Below, in pieces: positions 1-9,335 of a stretch of DNA of 64,000 bases (positions are counted from its first letter, which is position 1; the number at the start of each line of letters is the position of its first letter). Origin of the DNA: Mobilitalea sibirica (GTDB lineage: Bacteria; Bacillota; Clostridia; Lachnospirales; Lachnospiraceae); the NCBI RefSeq assembly GCF_015999265.1, contig NZ_JAEAGR010000001.1, positions 1-64,000 of the forward strand, read 5' to 3'. Under the pieces are notes generated by a model. The model ran no database searches. It worked only from the letters and a program-made list of their open reading frames with translations, and was not told the origin of the DNA. The translations under genes were made by a program, and so were the position numbers.

Positions 1-67
1 CTTATAAATCACCTTCTTTCATAGTGTTAGCGAGGCAGTACGAAAGTAGTGGTAGGCGATTTATAAG
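1..67 (+). other. Structured stretch closed by a perfect 10-bp stem, cut by the window edge
   Basis: The first ten bases CTTATAAATC pair perfectly with GATTTATAAG at 58-67, and the interior contains further complementary pieces (CTTTC with GAAAG). This looks like the 3' part of a structured RNA or the hairpin end of an upstream transcript. I could not match it to a known RNA family, and the missing upstream sequence prevents a decision. Confidence 0.3.
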
Positions 68-81
68 TGTATTTTATTACA

Positions 82-119
82 AATAAATATCGGGGTGAAG
101 TACCACCCCAATATTTATT
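82..119 (+). terminator. Hairpin, probable terminator of the gene left of the window
   Basis: A stem of about 15 bp (AATAAATAT-GGGGTG with CACCCC-ATATTTATT, one mismatch) surrounds a 7-base loop. The 3' arm is T-rich but no clean T-run follows. It lies 140 bases before dnaE and most likely ends the transcript entering from the left. Confidence 0.45.
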
Positions 120-258
120 ATAGAACCAATATAAATTGTAAAAACCAAGAATGAAACAATTGAAGTTTTGAAAAGATTAAGTTATGATGAAGAAAAGACT
201 ATAATAATATAGGAAATAGCAGTTTCCTTAAGATGATAATAAGGAAGGAGGAGGGAGC

Positions 259-3200
259 ATGAACTATACTCATTTACATGTACATACGGAATATAGTCTT
301 TTGGATGGTTCCGGTAAGATTAAGGAAATGGTTCTTCGTACGAAGGAATTGGGTATGGACAGCCTGGCTATTACAGATCATGGTGTGATGTATGGTGTGA
401 TTGATTTTTATAAGGCGTGTCTGGCTGAGGAAATAAAACCGATTATCGGTTGTGAGGTTTATGTTGCACCAAATTCCAGGTTTGATAGGGAGCCGGGGGC
501 ATCGGAAGAACGATATCACCATCTGGTGCTACTAGCTGAGAATAATACAGGATACCATAATCTTATGAAAATTGTATCTAAGGGCTTTTTAGAAGGCTTT
601 TATTATAAACCGCGAATTGATTATGAGGTTCTTAAGGAATATCATGAAGGCATCATCGCCTTAAGCGCCTGTTTGGGTGGTGTTGTAGCCAGCAATTTAA
701 GAAGAAGCTTTTATGAGGAAGCGAAAAAAGCTGCTCTTGAATTAAAGGAAATCTTTGGTGATAATAATTTTTTTCTAGAGCTTCAGGATCATGGAATGCC
801 CGAACAAAAATCAGTTAATCAGGCGCTTTTAAGACTCTCCTCAGAGACAGGAATAAAGCTGGTTGCTACAAATGATGTTCATTATACCTATGCTGAGGAT
901 GCTGATCCTCATGACATTCTGCTTTGCATTCAGACCCAAAAGAAGGTTTCAGATGATAATCGTATGCGTTATGAGGGAGGACAGTATTATCTGAAGTCAC
1001 CTCAGGAGATGGCAGCTATCTTTCCATATGCGAAGGAAGCTTTGGAAAATACATATAAAATATCCAAACGATGTAATGTGTCAATAACCTTCGGTGAGTA
1101 TAAGCTGCCGGTTTATCCGGTACCTACCTCCTATACAGCCTTCGAATATTTGGAGAAACTATGTAGGGACGGTCTGAAAAATCGATATGAGGAAGTCTCT
1201 GATGAGCTTTGGGAACGTCTGAATTACGAACTAAAGACGATACAAGATATGGGCTTTGTGGATTACTTTTTAATTGTATGGGATTTTATAAAATATGCCA
1301 AGGACCACGGGATCATGGTTGGTCCTGGGCGAGGAAGTGCGGCCGGTTCACTGGTCTCTTATTCCCTTGAAATCACGGATATCGATCCGATTAAGTATAG
1401 TTTGCTGTTTGAAAGGTTTTTGAATCCCGAAAGACTTACTATGCCGGATATTGATATCGACTTTTGTTTTGAACGAAGACAGGAAGTAATTGATTATGTA
1501 ACAGCAAAATACGGCAAGGACAAGGTGGTACAAATTGTTACCTTCGGTACTATGGCAGCGAGGGCAGTAATTCGGGATGTTGGACGAGCTCTAGACTTGT
1601 CCTATGCACAGGTAGATATTGTTGCTAAAATGATTCCGACAGAAATCGGTATTACGATTGAAAAGGCGCTAAAAATCAATCCGGAGTTAAAGCAACTTTA
1701 TGAAAGTGATGAAGAGGTCAAATACCTCATTGATATGTCGAAGCGTTTGGAGGGGTTGCCAAGACATACCTCCATGCATGCAGCCGGGGTTGTAATTGGT
1801 AAGAACAGGATTGATGAATATGTTCCATTGACTCGTTCCTCTGATGATTCGGTTACAACGCAATTTCCGATGACAACCTTGGAAGAACTGGGACTCTTAA
1901 AAATGGACTTTTTAGGTCTTAGAACATTAACTGTAATTCAAAATGCAGTATTGTTGGTAAATAAGGATCGCAATTTAGAGAATAAAATAGATATAAAACA
2001 GATCGATTATTATGACAGTAAAGTGTTTGATTTGATTTCCTCAGGAAAAACTGAGGGCATTTTTCAGTTGGAAAGTGCCGGTATGAAAAGCTTTATGAAG
2101 GAATTAAAACCTCGGTCCTTAGAGGACGTTATTGCGGGCATAGCTCTTTATCGTCCGGGACCAATGGACTTTATTCCAAAGTATGTAAAGGGTAAGAATG
2201 AAGCAGGAAAGATTATATACGAATGTCCTCAGTTAGAACCGATTTTATCCCCTACCTATGGGTGTATTGTATATCAGGAACAGGTAATGCAGATTGTTCG
2301 TGAATTGGCCGGTTACAGCTACGGAAGAAGTGATTTGGTGCGCCGTGCCATGTCAAAAAAGAAAGAAGCAGTTATGATTAAGGAGCGGCAGACCTTCGTA
2401 TACGGTAATAAGGAGGAAGGGATACCCGGCTGTGTGGGTAATGGAATTTCAGAAAAGGTTGCGAATCATATTTTTGATGAAATGATGGACTTCGCCAAAT
2501 ACGCCTTTAATAAGTCCCATGCGGCAGCCTATGCTGTAATTTCATATGAGACTGCATATTTAAAGTGTTATTATCCGGTTGCGTTTATGGCGGCACTTAT
2601 GACTTCGGTAATTGATAATCCCGGTAAAGTAGCAGAATATATCTATACCTGCAGACAAATGGGGATCGAGATATTACCACCGGACATCAATGAAGGACAG
2701 GCCGTATTTTCTGTATCCGAAGGAGCCATACGTTATGCCCTTTCCGCAATTAAAGGAATTGGCAGACCGGTGATTGAAGCGATTGTAACAGAGCGGGAAG
2801 AGAGGGGATCTTTTAGCAGTCTTAAGGATTTTGCCGAACGTCTTTCCGGAAAGGAGGTTAATAAAAGAACGATAGAAAGCTTTATTAAAGCCGGTGTATT
2901 TTCCAATATTCATACCAATCGAAGACAGTTGATGATGAGCTATATACAGATTATAGATCAGATAGCAGCCGAAAAGAAAAAATCTTTGACAGGACAGATG
3001 ACCTTATTTGATTTTGCAGAGGAAGAGGAAAAATTAAGTTATGAAATTGCCTTACCGGATGTGGAGGAATATAGTAAGGACCAATTATTGGCATTTGAAA
3101 AAGAAGTTCTGGGTATCTATGTCAGTGGTCATCCCTTGGAGGCCTATGAGGACAGAATTAATAAAAATGTAAATGCATATTCCGGCGATTTTATGATTGA

Positions 3201-3747
3201 TGAGGAGACCGACAAACCTAAGGTGATTGACGGTGAGATTAAGTTAATCGGTGGTATGGTGATTGATATTACAGTAAAGACTACCAGAAATAATGCTTCG
3301 ATGGCCTTTGTCTTATTAGAAGACATGTTTGGGGTTGTAGAAGTCATCATATTTCCGAGAGATTATGAGAAATATAAGAGTATGCTTTCGAATGATGTTA
3401 AAATCTTTATTCGCGGTAAAGTAACAGCTGAGGAAGAGAAAGCCGCTAAACTAATCTGTCAGGAGATAATACCCTTTGATAGTATTCCTCAGGAACTTTG
3501 GATTAAATACAAAAATGTTGAAGCGTTTCAAAAGGATGAACAGACATTATATGCAATTTTAAGCGAATATGACGGCTCCGATTCAGTGATTATATATTGT
3601 GAAGAGGAAAAACAGATGAAACTGCTGCCCAAAAGCAGAAGTATTAAGGTGAATCAAGAGTTGATTAGCAAACTAAAGACAGTTTATTCGGATAAAAATA
3701 TTCGTGTGACCGAAAAGAGTATTGAAAACAGACGAAAAATCAATTAG
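259..3747 (+). CDS. dnaE: DNA polymerase III alpha subunit (DnaE type)
   Basis: This is a replicative DNA polymerase of the C-family, 1162 residues, the usual length for DnaE. The N-terminal PHP domain is visible from its HLHVHTEYSLLDG start and the DHG motif near residue 40. The polymerase active site carries PDIDIDF around residues 396-402 with its aspartates intact. A helix-hairpin-helix region lies near 820-870 and an OB-fold nucleic-acid-binding domain near 1000-1090. The start follows a strong GGAGGAGGG site. It lacks the embedded exonuclease of PolC, so it is the DnaE rather than the PolC enzyme; Firmicutes usually carry both, with DnaE acting on the lagging strand. pfkA follows after 36 bases and is probably co-transcribed. 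Confidence 0.97.
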   Translation: MNYTHLHVHTEYSLLDGSGKIKEMVLRTKELGMDSLAITDHGVMYGVIDFYKACLAEEIKPIIGCEVYVAPNSRFDREPGASEERYHHLVLLAENNTGYHNLMKIVSKGFLEGFYYKPRIDYEVLKEYHEGIIALSACLGGVVASNLRRSFYEEAKKAALELKEIFGDNNFFLELQDHGMPEQKSVNQALLRLSSETGIKLVATNDVHYTYAEDADPHDILLCIQTQKKVSDDNRMRYEGGQYYLKSPQEMAAIFPYAKEALENTYKISKRCNVSITFGEYKLPVYPVPTSYTAFEYLEKLCRDGLKNRYEEVSDELWERLNYELKTIQDMGFVDYFLIVWDFIKYAKDHGIMVGPGRGSAAGSLVSYSLEITDIDPIKYSLLFERFLNPERLTMPDIDIDFCFERRQEVIDYVTAKYGKDKVVQIVTFGTMAARAVIRDVGRALDLSYAQVDIVAKMIPTEIGITIEKALKINPELKQLYESDEEVKYLIDMSKRLEGLPRHTSMHAAGVVIGKNRIDEYVPLTRSSDDSVTTQFPMTTLEELGLLKMDFLGLRTLTVIQNAVLLVNKDRNLENKIDIKQIDYYDSKVFDLISSGKTEGIFQLESAGMKSFMKELKPRSLEDVIAGIALYRPGPMDFIPKYVKGKNEAGKIIYECPQLEPILSPTYGCIVYQEQVMQIVRELAGYSYGRSDLVRRAMSKKKEAVMIKERQTFVYGNKEEGIPGCVGNGISEKVANHIFDEMMDFAKYAFNKSHAAAYAVISYETAYLKCYYPVAFMAALMTSVIDNPGKVAEYIYTCRQMGIEILPPDINEGQAVFSVSEGAIRYALSAIKGIGRPVIEAIVTEREERGSFSSLKDFAERLSGKEVNKRTIESFIKAGVFSNIHTNRRQLMMSYIQIIDQIAAEKKKSLTGQMTLFDFAEEEEKLSYEIALPDVEEYSKDQLLAFEKEVLGIYVSGHPLEAYEDRINKNVNAYSGDFMIDEETDKPKVIDGEIKLIGGMVIDITVKTTRNNASMAFVLLEDMFGVVEVIIFPRDYEKYKSMLSNDVKIFIRGKVTAEEEKAAKLICQEIIPFDSIPQELWIKYKNVEAFQKDEQTLYAILSEYDGSDSVIIYCEEEKQMKLLPKSRSIKVNQELISKLKTVYSDKNIRVTEKSIENRRKIN

Positions 3748-3783
3748 AATACAATACTGTAAAATAAAACGGAGGTATAAATA

Positions 3784-4758
3784 ATGGGTAATCAGATTAA
3801 AACAATTGGAGTATTAACAAGCGGTGGGGATGCGCCGGGAATGAATGCTGCAATCAGAGCGGTGGTAAGAACTGCACTGGCAGCAGGGATTAAAGTAAAA
3901 GGTATTAGAAAGGGTTATAATGGTTTATTGGAAGAAGACATAATCGATATGGATAATAAAAGTGTTTCGGATATTATCCAAAGAGGCGGTACAATTCTTT
4001 ATACTGCCCGTTGTTTGGAATTTATCAAACCGGAGGGTCAGGATAAAGGTGCTGCAATCTGCAAGAAGCATGGTATTGACGGTCTGGTGGTAATCGGCGG
4101 TGATGGGTCCTTTAAAGGAGCGGCGGCTTTAGCAAAGCGTGGGGTGAATACGGTTGGTATTCCTGGAACCATTGACCTTGACATTACCTGTACAGATTAT
4201 ACCATCGGTTTTGATACGGCTGTAAATACGGCAATGGAAACCGTTGATAAGGTTAGAGATACCTCCACTTCCCATGAAAGATGCAGTATTATAGAAGTTA
4301 TGGGTAGAAATGCGGGATATATTGCATTATGGTGTGGTGTTTCCAATGGTGCAGAGGATATCTTAATCAGGGAACGTTATGATTATGATGAACAGCATAT
4401 TATTGATAAGATTAATAAGAGACGTGAAACGGGAAGAAAACATTATATTATTATCAATGCTGAGGGCATCGGAGATTCCCACGGCATGGCAAAAAGGATA
4501 GAGGCAGCGACCGGAATGGAAACAAGAGCAACGATTATCGGACATGCACAAAGAGGCGGTAGTCCAACTGCCAGGGACCGTTATTATGCTACAGCCATGG
4601 GAGCCAAGGCGGTAGATTTATTAATTGCCGGTGCCTCAAACAGGGTAGTAGCTCATAAGAATGGTGAATTTGTGGATTATGATATTGAAGAGGCGTTAGC
4701 AATGACGAAGGATATCGATCAATATATGTATGATCTGGCAAAGCGATTATCCAAGTAG
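3784..4758 (+). CDS. pfkA: ATP-dependent 6-phosphofructokinase
   Basis: This 324-residue cytoplasmic enzyme phosphorylates fructose 6-phosphate in glycolysis. Visible family motifs are the TSGGDAPGMNA phosphate loop at the N-terminus, GGDGS near residue 105 (glycine after the aspartate is typical of ATP rather than pyrophosphate users), and MGRNAGY in the middle. The catalytic loop reads PGTIDLDI where Bacillus and E. coli have PGTIDNDI; both aspartates are kept and only the asparagine is changed. It follows dnaE with an AAACGGAGG ribosome site, an arrangement known in other clostridia, and is followed by two candidate terminators. Confidence 0.95.
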   Translation: MGNQIKTIGVLTSGGDAPGMNAAIRAVVRTALAAGIKVKGIRKGYNGLLEEDIIDMDNKSVSDIIQRGGTILYTARCLEFIKPEGQDKGAAICKKHGIDGLVVIGGDGSFKGAAALAKRGVNTVGIPGTIDLDITCTDYTIGFDTAVNTAMETVDKVRDTSTSHERCSIIEVMGRNAGYIALWCGVSNGAEDILIRERYDYDEQHIIDKINKRRETGRKHYIIINAEGIGDSHGMAKRIEAATGMETRATIIGHAQRGGSPTARDRYYATAMGAKAVDLLIAGASNRVVAHKNGEFVDYDIEEALAMTKDIDQYMYDLAKRLSK

Positions 4759-4808
4759 TTGATTAATTCATTCTTTATTATTTAATAGACATTGTATAAG
4801 TAAGAAAT

Positions 4809-4880
4809 AACCGCTATGGGAATATAGACAAGAAAAATAATAAGGTTTAAGCCTAACTTATAAAGCTATCAGCGGTTTTT
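4809..4880 (+). terminator. Possible terminator after pfkA
   Basis: AACCGCT at 4809-4815 pairs with AGCGGTT at 4871-4877 and is followed by a T-run. The loop is long and contains a second small hairpin. It is weaker than the terminator at 4927. Confidence 0.4.
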
Positions 4881-4926
4881 GGGTGTAATTTCATAATAGA
4901 AAGCGGATATTTGCTTTATACGAATA

Positions 4927-5010
4927 AGGGCCATGTATTTCAAGGTTTTTTGTAAGAATAATCAAGATAAAAAATGATTACAAAAATTCCTTGAATTACA
5001 GGGCCTTTTT
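4927..5010 (+). terminator. Strong intrinsic terminator of the dnaE-pfkA transcript
   Basis: A long stem pairs AGGGCC-TGTATTTCAAGG and TTTTTTGTAA with TTACAAAAATTCCTTGAA and TTACAGGGCC. A run of five Ts (5006-5010) follows directly. It separates pfkA from the ABC exporter gene. Confidence 0.8.
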
Positions 5011-5079
5011 GTATTATAGTAGTTAGATAAAATCTTTGGAGTTATTAAGTTGCCAAGTAACGGCATGATGGAGGTTGGT

Positions 5080-6840
5080 ATGAGTAAAAAATCAAAAAAA
5101 TTCTTATCCTATTATAAGCCTTATAAGGGACTGTTTTTCGCAGATATGTTCTTTGCGCTGACTGCAGCTGCCATATCCTTGGTATATCCCATGATCGTAC
5201 GATATATAACAAATCATGTCTTAGTGCAGATGAACATAACACAGGCCAGTCCGATTATCATCAAATTATTGTTTGTCATGCTGGGACTTCTACTTCTGGA
5301 ATTTATAAGTACCTACTTTACAGCTTATAAAGGACATATTATGGGTGCTAAGATGGAATATGATATGCGTAATGACATCTTTGAGCATTATCAAAAGCTA
5401 TCCTTTAACTTTTACGATAATCAGAAGGTTGGTCAGTTAATGTCCCGTATTACCAATGATTTATTTGAGGTTACGGAGCTATGTCACCATGGCCCTGAGG
5501 ATATTGTTATATCAACCATTAAGTTTGTCGGAGCATTTGTTATATTAATTCAAATTAATCTGCCTCTTACCTTAATCGTTTTTGCCTTCCTTCCCATTAT
5601 GTTTGCGTTTGCATTATATATGAGGAAAAGGATGAGCAGAGCCTTTCGTAAAAATAGGGAAAGAATAGCGGACATTAATGCACAGATTGAGGATAATTTG
5701 TCCGGAATTCGGGTGGTGAAATCCTTTGCCAATGAAACTTTAGAAATAGAAAAATTTCTGGAGGGGAATTCTAGATTTGTAGATAGTAAACGAGAAAGCT
5801 ACTGGAATATGGCTTCTTTTCACTCTGGCTTAAATTTGTTTACCGGTATGATTAATGTAGCGGTAATCGCAGGGGGAGGATTATTTATCGCCAATAAGTT
5901 GATCAATGTTGGTGACCTGCTTACCTTTCTGTTATACATAAACACATTGATTGATCCGGTAAAAAAACTGATTAATTTTACAGAACAGTTCCAACATGGT
6001 ATGACCGGTTTCGATCGTTTCTATGAAATTCTGGAAATAAAACCGGACATTGAAGATAAACCGGAAGCAATTAATCTTAATGAGGTTAAAGGTGAGATAG
6101 AATTTCATCAAGTTGCATTTAAATATAATGATACCGTATCTGAAGTATTTAAGAATATTAATCTTAAGGTAGACGCCGGTGATTATATGGCTTTGGTGGG
6201 ATCTTCCGGTGTCGGGAAAACTACCATGTGCAGTCTAATACCAAGATTTTATGAGGTATCGGAAGGGTATATCACCATAGATGATATTGATATTCGCAAT
6301 ATAACTCTTAGCTCTCTAAGAAAAAATATAGGTATTGTACAACAGGATGTATACCTGTTTGCCGGAACTGTTATGGATAATATTCGTTATGGAAGGGCAG
6401 ATGCTTCTGAGGAAGAAGTGGTGGAGGCTGCGAAAAATGCCAATGCCCATGAGTTTATTATGGGACTTCCAAATGGTTATCACACCAATATAGGACAACG
6501 GGGAATTAAGCTTTCAGGAGGACAAAAACAGCGATTAAGTATAGCAAGGGTATTCCTAAAAAATCCACCTATCTTAATCTTTGATGAAGCTACCTCCTCC
6601 TTGGATAATGAAAGTGAGAAAGTAGTACAGGATTCCTTGGAGAAATTAGCAAAGAACCGTACCACCTTTGTTATTGCCCACAGATTATCTACGATAAAGA
6701 ATGCCAAGAAAATACTTGTACTTACAGAGGAAGGAATAAAGGAAACCGGAACCCATGAAGAATTATTAAAAAATGACGGTATCTACGCCAACCTGTACCG
6801 TATGACTTATGAGAAGAAAAATACAGAAAAGCATGATTAA
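5080..6840 (+). CDS. ABC exporter, fused permease and ATPase (MsbA/MdlB-like half-transporter)
   Basis: This is a 586-residue half-transporter that would act as a dimer in the membrane to export a lipid, drug or peptide; the substrate cannot be told. Six membrane segments fill residues 15-310. The ATPase domain has Walker A GSSGVGKTT at about 374, signature LSGGQKQR at about 478 and Walker B ILIFDEA at about 498. I chose the ATG at 5080 because GGAGG sits 5 bases upstream and the protein then begins MSKKSKKF; a TTG at 5050 would add ten residues without a good ribosome site. It is monocistronic, with a terminator before it and a gap after it. Confidence 0.88.
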   Translation: MSKKSKKFLSYYKPYKGLFFADMFFALTAAAISLVYPMIVRYITNHVLVQMNITQASPIIIKLLFVMLGLLLLEFISTYFTAYKGHIMGAKMEYDMRNDIFEHYQKLSFNFYDNQKVGQLMSRITNDLFEVTELCHHGPEDIVISTIKFVGAFVILIQINLPLTLIVFAFLPIMFAFALYMRKRMSRAFRKNRERIADINAQIEDNLSGIRVVKSFANETLEIEKFLEGNSRFVDSKRESYWNMASFHSGLNLFTGMINVAVIAGGGLFIANKLINVGDLLTFLLYINTLIDPVKKLINFTEQFQHGMTGFDRFYEILEIKPDIEDKPEAINLNEVKGEIEFHQVAFKYNDTVSEVFKNINLKVDAGDYMALVGSSGVGKTTMCSLIPRFYEVSEGYITIDDIDIRNITLSSLRKNIGIVQQDVYLFAGTVMDNIRYGRADASEEEVVEAAKNANAHEFIMGLPNGYHTNIGQRGIKLSGGQKQRLSIARVFLKNPPILIFDEATSSLDNESEKVVQDSLEKLAKNRTTFVIAHRLSTIKNAKKILVLTEEGIKETGTHEELLKNDGIYANLYRMTYEKKNTEKHD

Positions 6841-7146
6841 TTTTTGTCACAGACTGTATCAAGTGAAAAATCGAAATCGAGAATTACTAGATAATGAAAA
6901 TTGTATTTTTATAGACACCCGGTATACGGTCTCCGTTAAATAGAGATGGTAAATATTTCTCTGCAAAATCCGTCAAATTTATGGAACGATAACGATAGGA
7001 TGTGCGTCTAATCAGTAAGAAGGGAAAACAGTTCCCTCTGCATCCATTTTATCATTTACATCATCTGCATGTCCATGTATACTAGGTTTAGCAAGCAAGA
7101 TTTTGACAGATGATTATAAAGGGTTTTAATATAGGGGGATAATAGG
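6841..7146. other. Non-coding gap before the ECF sigma gene
   Basis: No convincing gene is present. There are two small hairpins (around 6950 and around 7020). A TTGACA at 7103 followed 18 bases later by TAATAT lies very close to the sigma gene start. It could be a promoter with almost no leader, but that is weak. Confidence 0.4.
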
Positions 7147-7695
7147 ATGCAAAAGGAAATTCAAAATGACCTCTTTGAAAAATCACCTGCATATGATATA
7201 GAGACCTTAATCAGACAATATGGTAACGACGTTCTTCGAACGGCATATATGTATGTTAAGGACATCCATACGGCAGAAGATATTTTTCAAGATGTGTTTA
7301 TCAAGGTAAATCAAAAGCTTTCTACCTTTGAGGGTAATTCAAGTATCAAGACCTGGATTATTCGGATTACGATTAATACCTGTAAAGATTTTTTGAAAAG
7401 TGCTTGGAACAGGAGAGTCGTTCCTATGATGGAGTATCAAGAGGATGCGATTATCAGTGATTCTGATTATGAAGATGTAGAAAAGCAGGACACGAACGAT
7501 CTGATTAAGAATGCGGTTCTTTCTCTGCCGGCAAAATATAGGGATGTGGTACTTTGTGTCTACTTTCAGGAAATGTCGGTTTCTGAAGCAGCACAGGCTT
7601 TAAGCATAGCAGAGGGAACAGCGAAGAGCAGATTGTCCAGGGCAAGGCAGAAGCTAAAACAATTGTTAGAAGGGAGGATTTCAGATGAGTTTTGA
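7147..7695 (+). CDS. ECF-type RNA polymerase sigma factor
   Basis: The protein has 182 residues, typical of extracytoplasmic-function sigma factors that lack regions 1 and 3. Region 2 spans roughly residues 18-85 and includes the conserved AEDIFQDVFIKV helix and the KTWIIRITINTCKD -10-binding stretch. Region 4 spans roughly 115-175 with LPAKYRDVVLCVYF and a helix-turn-helix ending in GTAKSRLSRAR. The GGGGG ribosome site precedes the ATG. The next gene overlaps it by 11 bases and encodes a membrane protein of anti-sigma type, so the pair should form a stress-sensing switch that holds the sigma factor at the membrane. The signal and regulon are unknown. Confidence 0.92.
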   Translation: MQKEIQNDLFEKSPAYDIETLIRQYGNDVLRTAYMYVKDIHTAEDIFQDVFIKVNQKLSTFEGNSSIKTWIIRITINTCKDFLKSAWNRRVVPMMEYQEDAIISDSDYEDVEKQDTNDLIKNAVLSLPAKYRDVVLCVYFQEMSVSEAAQALSIAEGTAKSRLSRARQKLKQLLEGRISDEF

Positions 7696-8671
7696 TCAAA
7701 ATAAGGATATTAATATTGAAATGGATGATATGAATATAAAATCACATCTGAACACTTCCTTAGAAAAAGGGCAAATCAGTGTCTCAGAGGATCTTATTAA
7801 TAGAACACTACAAGCAATCAAAAACCAGACGGATGAAGATACAGTGAAAGCTGATCATGAGGATACAACGAATAAAGACAAGGTAATTCCTATGACTAGA
7901 TATGTTCGAAGATTTGCAGGAGTCGCAGCGGCAGCCCTGGTATTATTTGCTGGTTTTAATGCAATTAAAATGATATCCGGCATAGGAATGAAAGGGGACC
8001 GTTCGAATAATGCTGAATCTGCTGCAGATGACAGTAGTACGGGTATTGAACTATATGGCGATGAAAATATGGGCAAGGAAGAATCAAAAGTATATACAAA
8101 GATGACGAGTGAGGAATCTCAGGAAGCAGCAGAGGCACCGGAGTTAACACTCGGTATAGCAGCAGACGAAGGTGATATGGAGAAAGCCGATTCTGTACAG
8201 ATGGAAGAAGCTGGCCAAACTACAGAGGAAGATAATAAGTTTTCGCAAGATGAGTTTATCGCTTCTATCCAAGATAATGAATATGACGATTTGAAAGTTA
8301 CAGCAGGTATCAGGAATAAGGATGAGATTACCTTTGACATGGCTTTCCCAATTGGTTTAGATAAGGTTAAGTCAATTAAGATTATTGATGTTTCCAGCAG
8401 TATAGAAGCAACCCTTTCCGAGCAGATAAGCATAACTGATTTTTATTCTGTAATGAGCCATCATGTATTTACGGTCACAACGGATCAATTGGATGGGAAT
8501 TATTATAGAATCGAAGTATCCGGTGAAGAAGATCAACTAATCGTCGAGATAGGGAATAATGTTGCAATCAATTATATGATTGGAGATATGACATCCTATA
8601 CCGTATATAACTTGGCTGATCAGGAAGGATTTGTTCAGGATATAGGAAAATTACTTAAGAAATATAAATAA
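7685..8671 (+). CDS. Probable membrane-bound anti-sigma factor
   Basis: This 328-residue protein has a soluble N-terminal part of about 75 residues, one membrane segment at about 76-96 (AGVAAAALVLFAGFNAIKMI), then a long acidic, serine-rich linker (about 100-200). A C-terminal extracytoplasmic domain follows (about 200-325). The topology and the 11-base overlap with the sigma gene fit an anti-sigma factor. I recognise no zinc-binding HxxxCxxC motif, so it is not a classic ZAS-type anti-sigma; the assignment rests on context and topology. The C-terminal domain may sense an envelope signal. Confidence 0.72.
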   Translation: MSFDQNKDINIEMDDMNIKSHLNTSLEKGQISVSEDLINRTLQAIKNQTDEDTVKADHEDTTNKDKVIPMTRYVRRFAGVAAAALVLFAGFNAIKMISGIGMKGDRSNNAESAADDSSTGIELYGDENMGKEESKVYTKMTSEESQEAAEAPELTLGIAADEGDMEKADSVQMEEAGQTTEEDNKFSQDEFIASIQDNEYDDLKVTAGIRNKDEITFDMAFPIGLDKVKSIKIIDVSSSIEATLSEQISITDFYSVMSHHVFTVTTDQLDGNYYRIEVSGEEDQLIVEIGNNVAINYMIGDMTSYTVYNLADQEGFVQDIGKLLKKYK

Positions 8672-8765
8672 ATATAATGAATGATAGTAATAATAGTAAC
8701 AGGCTTAGATGTTACCTATGATAAATAGTGGCTCTTGTATCACGACATGCCGAGAGTAATGCAAT

Positions 8766-8802
8766 AAATCGGAAGAAACCTACGAAGCGTTTCTTCCGAT
8801 TT
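8766..8802. terminator. Hairpin terminator between convergent genes
   Basis: AAATCGGAAGAAAC and GTTTCTTCCGATTT form a perfect 14-bp stem with a 9-base loop. It lies between the plus-strand anti-sigma gene and the minus-strand gene at 8844 and may stop transcription from both sides. Confidence 0.75.
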
Positions 8803-8843
8803 TATAATAGAATATATTAAGTAGTCTATTTATGCTATTCGCA

Positions 8844-9113
8844 TTATTTTTCTTCCTCGGATGCATCTACGTCATCCTGGGTCTCAGGTTCTGCAGAAAC
8901 TTCTTCCTCGTCGGATGTGATATTAATAGATACATATTCTCTTGAATCCATATCATCTTCATCATCAATATCAAAGTCTTCAAAATCATCTTCAAAATCA
9001 TCAAAATCATCGGTTGTATCTTTCTTAATAAAATTCTTATAAAGATAATAGGCACCTGCAGCAACCGTTGCGATCGATAGGGTTCCAAATATAAATTTTC
9101 CGAATTTTTTCAT
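8844..9113 (-). CDS. Small acidic single-pass membrane protein, unknown function
   Basis: The protein has 89 residues. It begins MKKFGKFIFGTLSIATVAAGAY with one membrane segment, followed by a very acidic tail built from Asp, Glu and Phe (DDFDDFEDDF-like repeats) and a Glu-rich C-terminus. The tail is probably cytoplasmic by the positive-inside rule. I prefer the ATG at 9113 because an AAAGGA site lies 11 bases upstream; the ATG at 9125 sits on top of that site. The composition resembles small membrane proteins often found in Lachnospiraceae, but no function is known to me. Confidence 0.6.
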   Translation of the reverse strand: MKKFGKFIFGTLSIATVAAGAYYLYKNFIKKDTTDDFDDFEDDFEDFDIDDEDDMDSREYVSINITSDEEEVSAEPETQDDVDASEEEK

Positions 9114-9258
9114 ATGGTTAATCATCCTTTCATTTTTATTTATAATTATATACTATTCTTTCATTATAATTCTGTTTATGTAAAAAATAAAGTAAAACTT
9201 CTATAAAATTGTAAAATTAGTTAATAATGGGACAAAAAGTGAGCAATGTATTTATGAA

Positions 9259-9287
9259 TTGACACGCAACTTATAATTTGCTATATT
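9259..9287 (+). promoter_or_regulatory. Sigma-A promoter of the GH10 xylanase gene
   Basis: TTGACA at 9259-9264 and TATATT at 9282-9287 are 17 bases apart, and TGC precedes the -10, making it an extended -10 (TGCTATATT). The second GH10 gene, near 60.7 kb, has the same extended -10. Confidence 0.75.
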
Positions 9288-9335
9288 GAAAAATAGATTG
9301 CATGAGTACAAGGTCCTAAAGGAGGAACAATTGAA

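Noticed and set aside
7103-7132. Promoter TTGACA-18-TAATAT before the ECF sigma gene
   Set aside because: The -10 box would leave almost no room for a leader before the ribosome site. I mention it only as a possibility.
8119-8433. 104-residue open frame on the minus strand
   Set aside because: It is the antisense shadow of the anti-sigma gene, without a start signal.
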